This document shows positions 35,171 to 44,002 of a stretch of 64,000 nt of DNA, piece after piece (within the stretch, counting starts at the first letter, position 1; every line of letters starts with the position of its first letter). The translations under genes were made by a program, and so were the position numbers. Origin of the DNA: Flavobacterium sp. GSB-24 (GTDB lineage Bacteria > Bacteroidota > Bacteroidia > Flavobacteriales > Flavobacteriaceae); the NCBI RefSeq assembly GCF_027924665.1, contig NZ_AP027043.1:1302001-1366000 (forward strand), written 5' to 3'. The notes beneath the pieces are model-generated. The model did not search any database, was not told the origin of the DNA, and saw only the letters and a program-made list of their open reading frames with translations.

Positions 35171-36535
35171 ATGAGAAAGAAACAAGCCCAAATATTAGTT
35201 GTAGACGATCAGGAAGAAATTCTTTTTTCGGCAAAAATGATTCTTAAAAAGCATTTTGAGACGATTTTTACAACAAATAGTCCCAAAAAAATCATTTCAA
35301 TTTTAAGCGAAAATGAAATAAATGTGGTTTTGCTTGACATGAATTACCGAATTGGTTTTGAAGATGGGAGGGAAGGAATTCATTGGCTGAAAGAAATTAA
35401 AATACTTTCGCCCCAGACTATTGTGATTTTAATGACGGCTTTCGGAAAAATTGAAACGGCTGTAGAAGGAATAAAAATTGGAGCTTTTGATTATGTTCTA
35501 AAACCTTGGAACAATGAAAAACTCTTAGAGACAATTGATAAGGCTGTAGTTGAAAGCAGAAAGAACAGCAAGAAAACATCTTTGGATAAAAATGAAAAAA
35601 CCGAAAAGAAATACTTTGTCGGAACTTCGGCCAAAATAAAACAAGCCTATTCCATAGCTGAAAAAGTAGCCAAAACGGATGCCAATGTTTTGATTTTAGG
35701 CGAAAATGGAACTGGTAAATATGTTTTTGCCGAATTTATTCATCAGCATTCTGAAAGAAAAAATCAGCCTTTTGTACATGTCGATTTAGGTTCGTTAAGT
35801 GATAATTTATTCGAAAGCGAACTTTTTGGTTATGCAAAAGGAGCTTTTACAGATGCAAAAATTGACACTCCCGGACGTTTTGAAAACGCTTCAAACGGAA
35901 CGATTTTCTTAGATGAAATCGGAAATATTCCGCTTCATCTTCAGGCTAAATTACTTCACGTTTTACAAACTAAAACCGTAACGCGTTTGGGCGAAAGCAA
36001 ACCCAGACCTTTAAATGTACGTGTTATTGCCGCGACCAACAGCGATATTAAAGCCGAAGTAAAGAACAAAACTTTTCGCGAAGATTTATTGTATAGAATA
36101 AATACGATGGAAATAAATCTGCCATCCCTGCGCGAAAGAAAAGACGATATTGTGCCAATGGCAAATTTTATCCTGCAACAGATTGCAGAAAAATACAATC
36201 AGGGTCCCGACGTTTCGGGATGGCGTTTTGATGACAATGCAGCTCCATATTTAGAGCGATATCCTTGGAAAGGAAACGTTCGTGAAATGGAAAATAAGAT
36301 CGAACGAGCTTTAATTTTATCTGAAAACAATACAATTTCTGTAATCGATTTGGATATTCTAGATTTTGAAGAAATTCAGGAAAACGATGAAAATCCGTTG
36401 TCTGAAATGGAGAAAAGCGCAATCGAAAAAGCATTATTTAAACATAACGGAAATATTTCTAAAACAGCCGAAGAACTAGGTTTGTCACGCGCCGCCCTGT
36501 ATCGAAGAATCGAAAAATACGATTTAAAGAATTAG
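35171..36535 (+). CDS. sigma-54-dependent response regulator (NtrC family)
   Basis: 454 residues in three domains. A receiver domain has the phospho-Asp at about 56 (VVLLDM). An AAA+ domain has Walker A GENGTGKY (177-184) and a sigma-54 contact loop reading GAFTDA (224-229) instead of GAFTGA. The Fis-type helix-turn-helix at the C-terminus is GNISKTAEELGLSRAALYRRI. It should activate sigma-54 promoters when phosphorylated by the kinase encoded next (36672). Divergent from the MacAB-like operon, its presumed target. Confidence 0.95.
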   Translation: MRKKQAQILVVDDQEEILFSAKMILKKHFETIFTTNSPKKIISILSENEINVVLLDMNYRIGFEDGREGIHWLKEIKILSPQTIVILMTAFGKIETAVEGIKIGAFDYVLKPWNNEKLLETIDKAVVESRKNSKKTSLDKNEKTEKKYFVGTSAKIKQAYSIAEKVAKTDANVLILGENGTGKYVFAEFIHQHSERKNQPFVHVDLGSLSDNLFESELFGYAKGAFTDAKIDTPGRFENASNGTIFLDEIGNIPLHLQAKLLHVLQTKTVTRLGESKPRPLNVRVIAATNSDIKAEVKNKTFREDLLYRINTMEINLPSLRERKDDIVPMANFILQQIAEKYNQGPDVSGWRFDDNAAPYLERYPWKGNVREMENKIERALILSENNTISVIDLDILDFEEIQENDENPLSEMEKSAIEKALFKHNGNISKTAEELGLSRAALYRRIEKYDLKN

Positions 36536-36671
36536 ACTTAAAATAAGTTTTGTCACAGATTTAGACGATTAAAAATGATTATTATATGCTGCGCGGTTTA
36601 GATTTAATTTAGGTTGATGATTAAGATCAATCTTTTTAATTCTTAAAATCTATGGCAAGAAAAAATAAAAC

Positions 36672-37997
36672 ATGAAGAATTGGAAATTTTATAACGCTTT
36701 GTTTGTAAGGGTTTTGTTTGTCATGATTCTTTTTTTATGCAGTGTTTTGCTGCTTTACAAAGGATTTCGATTCAACGCCATTTTAGCTGGTTTTTTTGTA
36801 TTGATTTTTCTGTTCGAAATGTACTTTTTTGTCAAGAACCAATTATTGTTTTATGACAAAACGATAAACTCCATTTTGCACAATGACTTTTCTACGCATT
36901 TTCAAGAAGAACATAAAAAAGACAATTTCAAGAGTTTATATCTTTTGTATGATACTTTAAAAGTTCAAAAACAGGAGCAGACTTCAAAAGAATTGATTTA
37001 TCGTTCGATATTAAACAGTATCGATACTGCAGCTTTAATTTTAGAAAAAGACAATGATACTTGGTCAATTTTTATAATGAATGACTGCTTTTCGAACTTA
37101 TTCAAAGTGCCGAAAGTGAGTCATTGGAAATACCTAAAAAATTATATTCCTGCGCTTTGCAGCGAAATCGAAAATGTTGGTTTTACAGAACTAAAAACTG
37201 CTATTTCGATCAAAATTGAAGATCAAGATCTGCAGACTTTTATGCTGCAGACTTCGCATACATCAACGTATGATAAAGAATATTTTATTATTCTATTAGA
37301 CAGCATTCAGCGTGTTATTGAGAAAAAAGAAAAAGAAGCGTGGATTAATTTAATGAAAATCATTTCGCATGAATTAATGAATTCATTAACTCCGATTCGG
37401 GCGCTTTCACAGAATTTACTTCACATTGTAGATCAGGAAAAGCTCGAAGAAGATGATTTTGAAGATATTAAAAGCAGTATTTCGACCATTATAAACCGGA
37501 GCGATCATTTACAGGTTTTTGTTGAAAATTATAGAAAACTAGCCATGCTTCCGACACCAAATAAACAAATGACGCCCATTAATGCCTTGTTTGAAGATTG
37601 TCTGCGAATTATGAGTCCGATTTTGAAAGCAGAAGGCATCGAATTGGTTAATGAAATCAATAGCTCCCGTTCTATTTTGATAGATAAAAACCAAATGGAA
37701 CAAGTGATTATTAATTTGATTACCAATAGTATTCATGCTTTAAAAGAAAAAACTGAAAAGAAATTAATTCTTTCCAGCTATACCGAAAACAATCGTTTCT
37801 TTATTATAATTTCTGATAATGGAAGAGGAGTAGATCCTGAAATTAGAGATAAAGTTTTCTTGCCTTTCTTCACAACTAGAAAAGACGGCGCTGGTATTGG
37901 CTTGACGCTTTCTAAAAATATCATCGAAGCGCACGGTGGTTATTTAAGCTACCAAACCGATGAAGAGAAAACAGATTTTGTTATTTGCTTGATTTGA
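36672..37997 (+). CDS. sensor histidine kinase, partner of the NtrC-like regulator
   Basis: 441 residues. Two N-terminal membrane segments (about 10-30 and 34-54) with almost no periplasmic loop suggest intramembrane sensing. A PAS-like region (about 105-215) precedes the phospho-His in ISHELMNSLTPIRAL (His233), then the N box NLITNSIHALKE, DNGRGVDPE, FLPFFTTRKDGAGIGL and the C-terminal HATPase end. It follows the regulator by 136 bases on the same strand. The kinase type matches NtrB/NtrY-like partners of sigma-54 activators. Confidence 0.94.
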   Translation: MKNWKFYNALFVRVLFVMILFLCSVLLLYKGFRFNAILAGFFVLIFLFEMYFFVKNQLLFYDKTINSILHNDFSTHFQEEHKKDNFKSLYLLYDTLKVQKQEQTSKELIYRSILNSIDTAALILEKDNDTWSIFIMNDCFSNLFKVPKVSHWKYLKNYIPALCSEIENVGFTELKTAISIKIEDQDLQTFMLQTSHTSTYDKEYFIILLDSIQRVIEKKEKEAWINLMKIISHELMNSLTPIRALSQNLLHIVDQEKLEEDDFEDIKSSISTIINRSDHLQVFVENYRKLAMLPTPNKQMTPINALFEDCLRIMSPILKAEGIELVNEINSSRSILIDKNQMEQVIINLITNSIHALKEKTEKKLILSSYTENNRFFIIISDNGRGVDPEIRDKVFLPFFTTRKDGAGIGLTLSKNIIEAHGGYLSYQTDEEKTDFVICLI

Positions 37998-38196
37998 TTT
38001 TTTTGAACCATATAAGTGATATAAGTTCATTTAAACATTGCGTATAAATTTTACGCAAAGTTATTGGTATTTAATCGCGCAAAGACGCAGAGTCGCAAAG
38101 GAAAACTTAAAAAGGAAAACTTAGCGGCTCTGCGTCTTTGCGCGATTAATTGATAAAGTAAAGCAAACTTAAAACGAACTTATATGGTTCAAAAAA
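37998..38196. repeat. large nested palindrome between the kinase and ATL genes
   Basis: Outer arms TTTTTTGAACCATATAAG (37998-38015) and its complement (38179-38196) enclose inner 22-base perfect arms, TTAATCGCGCAAAGACGCAG.. at 38071-38092 with complement at 38128-38149. The inner part is the CGCAAAG family. The outer arm is repeated alone at 42437. Confidence 0.8.
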
Positions 38197-38197
38197 C

Positions 38198-38524
38198 TTA
38201 AAGTTCGACTTCTGGTTTCCAAAAGTGTTTTTCTAAATCTACAATTTGGTTATTGACAACTTTAATTCCTTCGTTCTCTAAAAGCTGCTGCATTAAATTC
38301 GTTCCGTCAAAGTGATGCTTTCCTGTTAAAAGTCCTTTTTGGTTTACGACTCTGTGTGCAGGAACATCGTCCATATTATGGCAGGCATTCATTGCCCAGC
38401 CAACCATCCTGGCAGAACGGGCGGCTCCCAAGGCTTTTGCAATTGCACCATAAGAAGTTACTTTTCCGTACGGAATTTGTCTTGCGATTGTATAAACTCT
38501 TTCGAAAAAATTTTCCTCAGACAT
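38198..38524 (-). CDS. alkyltransferase-like (ATL/MGMT family) protein
   Basis: 108 residues from ATG 38524 (a frame extension to 38545 lacks conservation). It matches the C-terminal DNA-binding half of O6-alkylguanine-DNA alkyltransferases: IPYGKVTSYGAIAKALG, ARMVGWAMNAC, and a PAHRV motif where active enzymes have PCHRV. The acceptor Cys is thus Ala, so it should bind but not repair alkylated guanine and flag lesions for nucleotide excision repair. Complete length for an ATL. Confidence 0.92.
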   Translation of the reverse strand: MSEENFFERVYTIARQIPYGKVTSYGAIAKALGAARSARMVGWAMNACHNMDDVPAHRVVNQKGLLTGKHHFDGTNLMQQLLENEGIKVVNNQIVDLEKHFWKPEVEL

Positions 38525-38716
38525 GATTTTATCATTTTGCCACATATTAAACTACAAGTTTCACGCATATTTTAAAGATTTAAGCAGATTAAAATTGAAG
38601 CAAAACTTAATTAATCTGCAGCATAAATATCTGTTTGAATCTGCAAAATCTCCGTGAAAAATTATTCACCACAAAATAGAAAATTATTTTAATCCTTTCA
38701 ATCTGTGTCTATAAAA

Positions 38717-39355
38717 TTAACCGAAATAATAATTTAAAATATTAAAAAGTGTTACAATTGCAACCAAGCCCGTAATGCTTCCAATGATAGTATTCATATT
38801 TCGCATCAGGTAATCGGTTTTCTTTTCAATTCTGCCGAAGAAGGCAATATAGCTGTATAAAACGGCAAATGAACCTATTACCGAACCGAGCACAAAGGTA
38901 AAAATGATATTGTTTTCGAATACAAAAAGATGGTACGAAGCCAAAGTGACACTTACCACAACATAATAAGGAATTGGAAAAAAGTTTAAGCTCGAAAGCA
39001 GCATCCCGAGGAAGAATCGACTTTTTTTACTACTCTTCTTTATTTTTGATTTTTTCTTAGTTATCGGATCTTTTGCAATAAACAAAAAGTAAATTGTAAG
39101 TATAGAAAATATAACAAAACCTACTTCGCGCAAAAGCGTTACCACATCTGGACGGTTGTCAATTACACGAGCAAATAAAACAGCTACATAAACTTGGAAA
39201 AAAATCACCAAAACCGCACCAATAACAAACCAAAAAGCATTCTTTTTTCCTTCTTTCAAGTTTATTTTGGCTGCTGTCATGTTGATTAATCCTGGTGGAA
39301 TAATCCCAATAGCGGCGGCAATAAAACCTGAAAGTAATGGAGTAAGATATACCAT
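38717..39355 (-). CDS. LysE family transporter
   Basis: A 212-residue inner-membrane protein with six hydrophobic segments. The N-terminal GFIAAAIGIIPPGLINMTAAK fits the conserved PG-x2 region of LysE/RhtB exporters, and a basic cytoplasmic loop (KKKSKIKKSSKKSR) lies in the middle. It probably exports an amino acid or related metabolite; substrate unknown. The following gene on the strand is separated by an AT-rich gap that includes partly complementary ACAGATT-type repeats (38561-38700). Confidence 0.85.
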   Translation of the reverse strand: MVYLTPLLSGFIAAAIGIIPPGLINMTAAKINLKEGKKNAFWFVIGAVLVIFFQVYVAVLFARVIDNRPDVVTLLREVGFVIFSILTIYFLFIAKDPITKKKSKIKKSSKKSRFFLGMLLSSLNFFPIPYYVVVSVTLASYHLFVFENNIIFTFVLGSVIGSFAVLYSYIAFFGRIEKKTDYLMRNMNTIIGSITGLVAIVTLFNILNYYFG

Positions 39356-39397
39356 TCAGTTGTTTAAGTGGTTAAAAGATAGTTTTCAGAACTAAAA

Positions 39398-40075
39398 TTA
39401 GTCTTTAATTTTGAAACGAATATACGTAATTGCCTTGTTAATTTCTAAATATTGTTTCTCATAAAATGTCTGGATTGAAGTTACAACTTCTGGGCTTCCT
39501 TCATTTTTGTAAACATTATGATTAGCATATAAAACTTCGTGACCTTCACCATGAAGCAATCCAAGCGTATATCCGTGCATAAATTCGCTGTCGGTTTTAA
39601 GGTTTACGACACCGTCTTTTTTCAGGATCTTTTTGTATAATTTCAGGAACTCAGAATTTGTCATTCTGTGTTTGGTTCTTTTGTATTTGATCTGCGGATC
39701 TGGGAAAGTAATCCAGATTTCATCTACTTCATTTTCAGCAAAAATATGATCGATCAATTCGATTTGAGTACGTACAAAAGCAACATTATGCAAACCGTTT
39801 TCAACAGCTGTTTTAGCACCACGCCAGAAACGCGCGCCTTTAATGTCAATTCCGATAAAATTTTTGTCTGGGTATTTTTCAGCTAATCCAACAGAATATT
39901 CTCCTTTTCCACATCCTAATTCTAAAACTAAAGGATTATCGTTTTTAAAGAAATCAGAATTCCATTTTCCTCTTAAGGGCATTAAATCGCCCACAACTTC
40001 TTCTCTGGTTGGTTGAAAAACGTTTTGAAATGTTTCGTTTTCTCTGAATCTTTTTAGTTTATTTTTACTTCCCAC
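39398..40075 (-). CDS. trmB: tRNA (guanine-N7)-methyltransferase
   Basis: Methylates G46 in the variable loop of tRNAs using SAM. 225 residues taking GTG 40075, whose product begins GSKNKLKRFRENE as in relatives; a TTG at 40096 would add seven residues. SAM-binding motif LELGCGKGEY, then GIDIKGARFWRG and the signature ITFPDPQIKYKRTKHRMT. Full length for TrmB. It sits 42 bases upstream of the LysE-type gene on the same strand. Confidence 0.94.
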   Translation of the reverse strand: MGSKNKLKRFRENETFQNVFQPTREEVVGDLMPLRGKWNSDFFKNDNPLVLELGCGKGEYSVGLAEKYPDKNFIGIDIKGARFWRGAKTAVENGLHNVAFVRTQIELIDHIFAENEVDEIWITFPDPQIKYKRTKHRMTNSEFLKLYKKILKKDGVVNLKTDSEFMHGYTLGLLHGEGHEVLYANHNVYKNEGSPEVVTSIQTFYEKQYLEINKAITYIRFKIKD

Positions 40076-40180
40076 TTTTACAAAAATTTTCCGCAAAATT
40101 AAGGAATATAAACGAATGGATAAGATGTAATTGCGGTTTAAATTTTATCAGCCACGAATTTCTATGAAGTATATTTTGTT

Positions 40181-40266
40181 TTGCCACGAATTTCACAAAT
40201 TTTCACGAATCAATTTTAAACTGATTGCGAAAAGAAATTAGTGAATATTAGTGAAATTCGTGGCAA
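40181..40266. repeat. palindrome (GCCACGAATT family)
   Basis: Perfect 16-base arms TTGCCACGAATTTCAC (40181-40196) and GTGAAATTCGTGGCAA (40251-40266). Related to the element at 11333-11499. Another partial arm GCCACGAATTTC lies at 40151. Confidence 0.8.
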
Positions 40267-40272
40267 CAAATA

Positions 40273-41655
40273 TTAACCGTAATGAGGTTCTGTAATTGGT
40301 TTAGATTTTGGATCTAAAGTTTCGTCGTGTTGTGATAAATCCAATCCGATGTGTTCTGACTCCTCAGAAACCCTTAACGGAATAATGAAATTGGTTACTT
40401 TAAACAAGAAATAAGCTCCGAAGAAAGTAAAGATTGAAACCAATACCAATGCCATCATGTGATGTCCAAAAACATTCCAGCCTCCGTGAAGTAAACTAGC
40501 ATTTTCTCCGTGAGCAAAAATAGCCGTTAAAATCATTCCCATAATTCCACCAACACCGTGACAGGCAAAAACGTCAAGTGTATCGTCAAATCTTTTTGAA
40601 TATTTACAATTTACAGCCGTGTTAGAAACCAAAGCCGTTACAAATCCGAAGAACATACTTTCTGGTACAGAGATATATCCCGCAGCAGGGGTAATCGCCA
40701 CAAGACCAACAACCGCTCCGATACAGGCACCTAATGCAGAAACTTTTCTTCCGTTCATTCTGTCAAAGAAGATCCACGTTAACATTGCGGCTGCAGATGA
40801 GGTTGTAGTAGTTGCAAAAGCCATAGCGGCTGTTCCGTTGGCAGCAAGAGCAGAACCAGCGTTGAAACCGAACCATCCAAACCAAAGCATTCCAGTTCCT
40901 AATAATACAAATGGAATATTGGTTGGAATATGCTGACTGTTTTTTCTTTTTCCTAAAACAATAACACCAGCTAAAGCAGCAAAACCAGAACTCATATGAA
41001 CTACAGTTCCTCCTGCGAAATCTTTTACTCCAAAATAGCTTCCTAAAACACCTGTCGGATACCAAACGGCGTGACATAAAGGAGCGTATATAAAAATGGT
41101 AAATAAACTAATGAAAACTAAATAAGAAATAAAACGAACACGTTCTGCAAATGAACCCGTGATAATTGCCGGACATATAATGGCAAATTTCATTTGGAAC
41201 AAAGCAAAAAGCATGAACGGAATCGTATTTGCCAATTGTTTATGAGGCAGAACCCCAACATAATCCATAAAAGCAAAAGTTGTCGGATTCCCGAAAAAGC
41301 TGTAAAAATGATCTCCAGAACCAAAACCAACCGGTTCTCCAAAAGCAAGACTAAAAGCTACCACAACCCATAAAAGCGTTACCACTCCTAGACAGATAAA
41401 ACTTTGAAGCATAGTTGAAATTACATTCTTTTTACCAACCATTCCGCCGTAAAAGAAAGACAATCCAGGTGTCATGATGAGTACCAGACAGCTTGAAGTA
41501 AGCATCCAGGCAACATCGGCAGGAACAATATGATCTGTAGTTCCAAATTCTGATAGGACATAACTATTTTCTGTTACTGTTGGCCAAAATGCACCTATCG
41601 TACATACGACACTGATCATGATAAAGGAAATAATCCAGCGTTTTTCTATTTTCAT
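40273..41655 (-). CDS. amt: ammonium transporter
   Basis: A 460-residue inner-membrane ammonium channel. The first segment may be a cleaved signal; eleven Amt/Rh segments follow. Family blocks visible: MTPGLSFFYGGMVGKKN, the DFAGGTVVHMSSG pore motif, GWFGFNAGSAL and CHGVGGIMGMI with the second pore histidine. Minus-strand TAACTTTG at 41693-41700 is the likely -7 box. Unlike most amt loci, no glnK/glnB gene is adjacent in this window. Confidence 0.96.
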   Translation of the reverse strand: MKIEKRWIISFIMISVVCTIGAFWPTVTENSYVLSEFGTTDHIVPADVAWMLTSSCLVLIMTPGLSFFYGGMVGKKNVISTMLQSFICLGVVTLLWVVVAFSLAFGEPVGFGSGDHFYSFFGNPTTFAFMDYVGVLPHKQLANTIPFMLFALFQMKFAIICPAIITGSFAERVRFISYLVFISLFTIFIYAPLCHAVWYPTGVLGSYFGVKDFAGGTVVHMSSGFAALAGVIVLGKRKNSQHIPTNIPFVLLGTGMLWFGWFGFNAGSALAANGTAAMAFATTTTSSAAAMLTWIFFDRMNGRKVSALGACIGAVVGLVAITPAAGYISVPESMFFGFVTALVSNTAVNCKYSKRFDDTLDVFACHGVGGIMGMILTAIFAHGENASLLHGGWNVFGHHMMALVLVSIFTFFGAYFLFKVTNFIIPLRVSEESEHIGLDLSQHDETLDPKSKPITEPHYG

Positions 41656-41917
41656 TTTTAAAATACTTTGTTAACCCTATTTTTTTTGGGGTCAAAGTTA
41701 AAAAAAAATAAAGATTCTTGTTTTGAAGGCTGTTAAAATAGAGGTGTGGGCTTTATTTTGGTTGATTTTTTAAAATAAGGGGTGTTTTTTTGACAGTATC
41801 CTATTTTAAAGTTACAAAAAAGTATCGTTTTTGCCGAATTTATTAAAATTAATTTCTCAATACGTTTCGTAAAGTGCTATAAAAGTTATGTTTATAATAA
41901 GAAAAGCCTAAAATGTT

Positions 41918-42406
41918 TTATTTCTTTTGAAGCTTTGCTATTAAAGCATCTTCAATTGGAGATTTGATTTTGGTTACAGCATCAACTTCGTCATTCGGAA
42001 TGGTCATGGATAAAACATAATGCTGGATTTTCCATTCTTTACCCACTTTTACCAAAACTCCAGAACCACGGCAGATTTTCATTTGAGTGTCCAGCAATTC
42101 GTCAAACCAAGCTAATTTTCTAGTTTTGTCAAAAAAGATGTGGCGTTCTAATGCTTTAAAATTCCATGTTGTTCCTTTATCGAAATACGGTTTTGCCCAA
42201 GTTTTAAAATCCTTTTTCTGCCAATTTTCGGTTGCATCGGTTCCTATATAAATAGCATCGTCTGCCAAAGTATTGAAATAAGCATCAAATTTTACGTCGG
42301 CAGCGGCTTTGTGCCAAGCATCTAATGTTTGATTTATTTTGTCTTTCTCAGTTTGAGCATTTGCAAAAGAAGCAACGAATAACAGAAGTAAAAATGTTTT
42401 TTTCAT
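41918..42406 (-). CDS. exported NTF2-like (SnoaL/DUF4440) protein
   Basis: 162 residues with a signal peptide (MKKTFLLLLFVASFANAQ) and one cone-shaped NTF2-type domain: INQTLDAWHKAAADVKFDAYF, DDAIYIGTDATENW, then HIFFDKTRKLAWFDE and LVKVGKEWKIQHYVLS. Such proteins bind small molecules or serve as periplasmic accessory domains; no catalytic function can be assigned. The upstream gap holds a solitary copy of the TTTTTTGAACCATATAA repeat arm. Confidence 0.85.
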   Translation of the reverse strand: MKKTFLLLLFVASFANAQTEKDKINQTLDAWHKAAADVKFDAYFNTLADDAIYIGTDATENWQKKDFKTWAKPYFDKGTTWNFKALERHIFFDKTRKLAWFDELLDTQMKICRGSGVLVKVGKEWKIQHYVLSMTIPNDEVDAVTKIKSPIEDALIAKLQKK

Positions 42407-42436
42407 GAGATGTATTATTTGAGTTTAAAGGTATTA

Positions 42437-42466
42437 ATTTTTTTGAACCATATAAATGATATAAGA
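42437..42466. repeat. solitary half-copy of a palindrome arm
   Basis: TTTTTTGAACCATATAAATG... repeats the 37998 arm over about 28 bases with one mismatch, but has no complementary partner nearby. It looks like a relic of the same element. Confidence 0.6.
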
Positions 42467-42607
42467 AAGTGGAAGTTTTATAATTCTGGTTTAACGCAGA
42501 TTTTAAAAGATCCAAGAAAATAAACACAGATTAATTTCTAAAAAAATCTGATATGGCGTAATCACGAAAAAACGATTATATTTGAGAGATTTTTAAATAC
42601 CGCCCCA

Positions 42608-43267
42608 ATGAATCCAAAAATACTTATAAGTTCACTCGCTATAACTTCTCTATTATTTGTTTCTTGTAAAAAAGAATTAGAGCCTCAAGAAAGTACAGCA
42701 ACCTCTGAATTGGTAAGGTTAGGACTTGCAAAAGATACTACAAAAGCTGCAACATCGGTTGTACAAACTCCAGCTGCAAACCCTAATACAGTTTTGAGCG
42801 ATACAAAAGGACTTAACCCAGCACACGGACAGCCAGGACACCGCTGTGATATTGCGGTTGGAGCACCTCTAAATTCTGCACCAACACAACAAGTACAAGC
42901 GACTCAAGGACAAACTGTTCAAGTAAATCCGACTCAGCAAAAGGTAGTTACAACTACAGCTACGCCAGTTAAAGTTGCCAAAGGAATGAATCCGCCGCAC
43001 GGACAGCCAGGGCATAGATGTGATATTCCAGTTGGAGCGCCGTTAAACTCACCTGCAGCAAAAACTACTGCCACAGCTTCAAATACAGCACAAAGCGGAT
43101 CGGTTTCTCAAAGTTTTACCGTAACACCTCCACCATCAAATGCAGTTCCGGCATTGTTAAGTACAGAAAGTACCGATAACGCAGTAGCAGACGGACTAAA
43201 CCCAGCACACGGAAAACCTGGACATCGCTGCGATATTGCAGTTGGAGCTCCGCTGCCAAAGTCATAA
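42608..43267 (+). CDS. lipoprotein with three HG-x-PGHRC repeats
   Basis: 219 residues: signal peptide with lipobox FVSC (Cys20), a Thr/Gln/Ala-rich low-complexity chain, and three nearly identical 21-residue modules at 68-88, 126-146 and 196-216. The module consensus is G[LM]NP[AP]HG[QK]PGHRCDI[AP]VGAPL. Each module has His-x4-His-x-Cys, suggesting a metal, haem or thiol function, spaced by flexible linkers; the last ends the protein. I know no named family or function. A TATATTTG box at 42577-42584 and a strong terminator make it a single-gene unit. Confidence 0.85.
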   Translation: MNPKILISSLAITSLLFVSCKKELEPQESTATSELVRLGLAKDTTKAATSVVQTPAANPNTVLSDTKGLNPAHGQPGHRCDIAVGAPLNSAPTQQVQATQGQTVQVNPTQQKVVTTTATPVKVAKGMNPPHGQPGHRCDIPVGAPLNSPAAKTTATASNTAQSGSVSQSFTVTPPPSNAVPALLSTESTDNAVADGLNPAHGKPGHRCDIAVGAPLPKS

Positions 43268-43292
43268 ATCAGTAATCGAATTGATATAAAAC

Positions 43293-43326
43293 AAAAAGGA
43301 CGTTTCATTTGAAACGTCCTTTTTTA
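43293..43326. terminator. bidirectional terminator
   Basis: AAAAAGGACGTTTC / GAAACGTCCTTTTT stem with a four-base loop between the convergent lipoprotein and hibernation-factor genes. Confidence 0.88.
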
Positions 43327-43344
43327 TAGAAATAAGCGCCAATA

Positions 43345-43659
43345 TTAATGTGCTTTTATTTTTTCAAAAGTTGTAGTCAACGATTTTTTAATTTTTGCCA
43401 AAGCCCCGCTAAATGCTTTTTCAAGCGTATCAGCGTGTTCTGTAACAGTGATTGGCTGTAATTTTACAGGACGAACTTCGATTACGCATTTTTTGTCTTG
43501 CAGACTGAATTTTTCTCCATTTTCATCTCCAAAATGAACTTCTATTCGGGTAATTTTATCCTCAAAACGAGCTAAACCTTTTTCTAATTCTGCAGAAAAG
43601 TAACTTTCTAATCTTGCATGTCCATCAATATTCTTGTCGGTGTTGATTTGTACTTTCAT
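43345..43659 (-). CDS. ribosome hibernation promoting factor / RaiA family
   Basis: A 104-residue short-form HPF/YfiA protein (sigma-54 modulation family) that binds the 30S decoding region to inactivate ribosomes in slow growth. The beta-alpha-beta-beta-beta-alpha pattern is visible: VQINTDKNIDGHARLESYF, ITRIEVHFGDENGEK, KKCVIEVRPVKLQPITVTEHA, then the C-terminal helix. The long-form dimerisation domain is absent. Convergent with the PGHRC lipoprotein gene. Confidence 0.92.
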   Translation of the reverse strand: MKVQINTDKNIDGHARLESYFSAELEKGLARFEDKITRIEVHFGDENGEKFSLQDKKCVIEVRPVKLQPITVTEHADTLEKAFSGALAKIKKSLTTTFEKIKAH

Positions 43660-43839
43660 AACGGATTATATTTAATGATTGTTTCTCAAATCTATCCATT
43701 TTAGAAGGAAAAGCCAAGTGAGTTAAGGAAATATTATGAATTTTCGGGAGATTTATTTTTCAATTTTGTAATTTAGATTGCAACTTAGAATCAATAAATT
43801 TTAATAAAGAAAAAACTTACAATTTATTTTTTGTTTTCG

Positions 43840-43847
43840 TATGTTTG
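43840..43847 (+). promoter_or_regulatory. -7 box ahead of the leader ORF
   Basis: TATGTTTG matches TAnnTTTG, with TTA 20 bases upstream as an imperfect -33. The transcript would begin near 43853, about 15 bases before the leader ATG at 43869, making that ORF the first on the message. Confidence 0.55.
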
Positions 43848-43850
43848 TAC

Positions 43851-44002
43851 TTCCTAAATGCAAAATATATGAATACAAAAAAAATTATTGCCCGTGTGGT
43901 ATGGTGGCGGTATTGGAAACAATCGCAACGCTCTTTGCAGCGTAGGACACCTAATCTATGCGGGTTTTATATTTCCTAAATGCAAAATTATGAGTACAAA
44001 AA
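43851..44002 (+). repeat. direct repeat of the translation-start region
   Basis: TTCCTAAATGCAAAAT followed by ATG and A[AG]TACAAAAA occurs at 43851-43882 and again at 43973-44002, 122 bases apart. The first copy holds the leader ORF start, the second the stop of the leader and the start of the 77-aa gene. Confidence 0.85.
43869..43979 (+). CDS. candidate trp-type leader peptide (attenuator)
   Basis: A 36-codon ORF starting MNTKKIIARVVWWRYWKQ. Three Trp codons within five codons (Trp12, Trp13 and Trp16) with Arg and Tyr between are the hallmark of ribosome-sensing leader peptides of tryptophan operons. It follows a -7 box directly and ends 10 bases before the ATG of the next gene. Downstream of the Trp codons there are two mutually exclusive short hairpins: GCAA/TTGC (43925-43938) and ACGCT/AGCGT (43928-43943). 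No T-run terminator is obvious. The following gene is not a known trp gene. Expression is inferred. Confidence 0.55.
   Translation: MNTKKIIARVVWWRYWKQSQRSLQRRTPNLCGFYIS

Noticed and set aside
40618..40936. ORFs antisense to amt, dnaE, murF-alr and other large genes
   Set aside because: Shadow frames of well-supported genes with no family resemblance or start signals.
43888..43989. N-terminal extension of the 77-aa gene (frame open from 43888)
   Set aside because: It overlaps the Trp-rich leader ORF in another frame, and the second copy of the start-region repeat places the natural start at ATG 43990.
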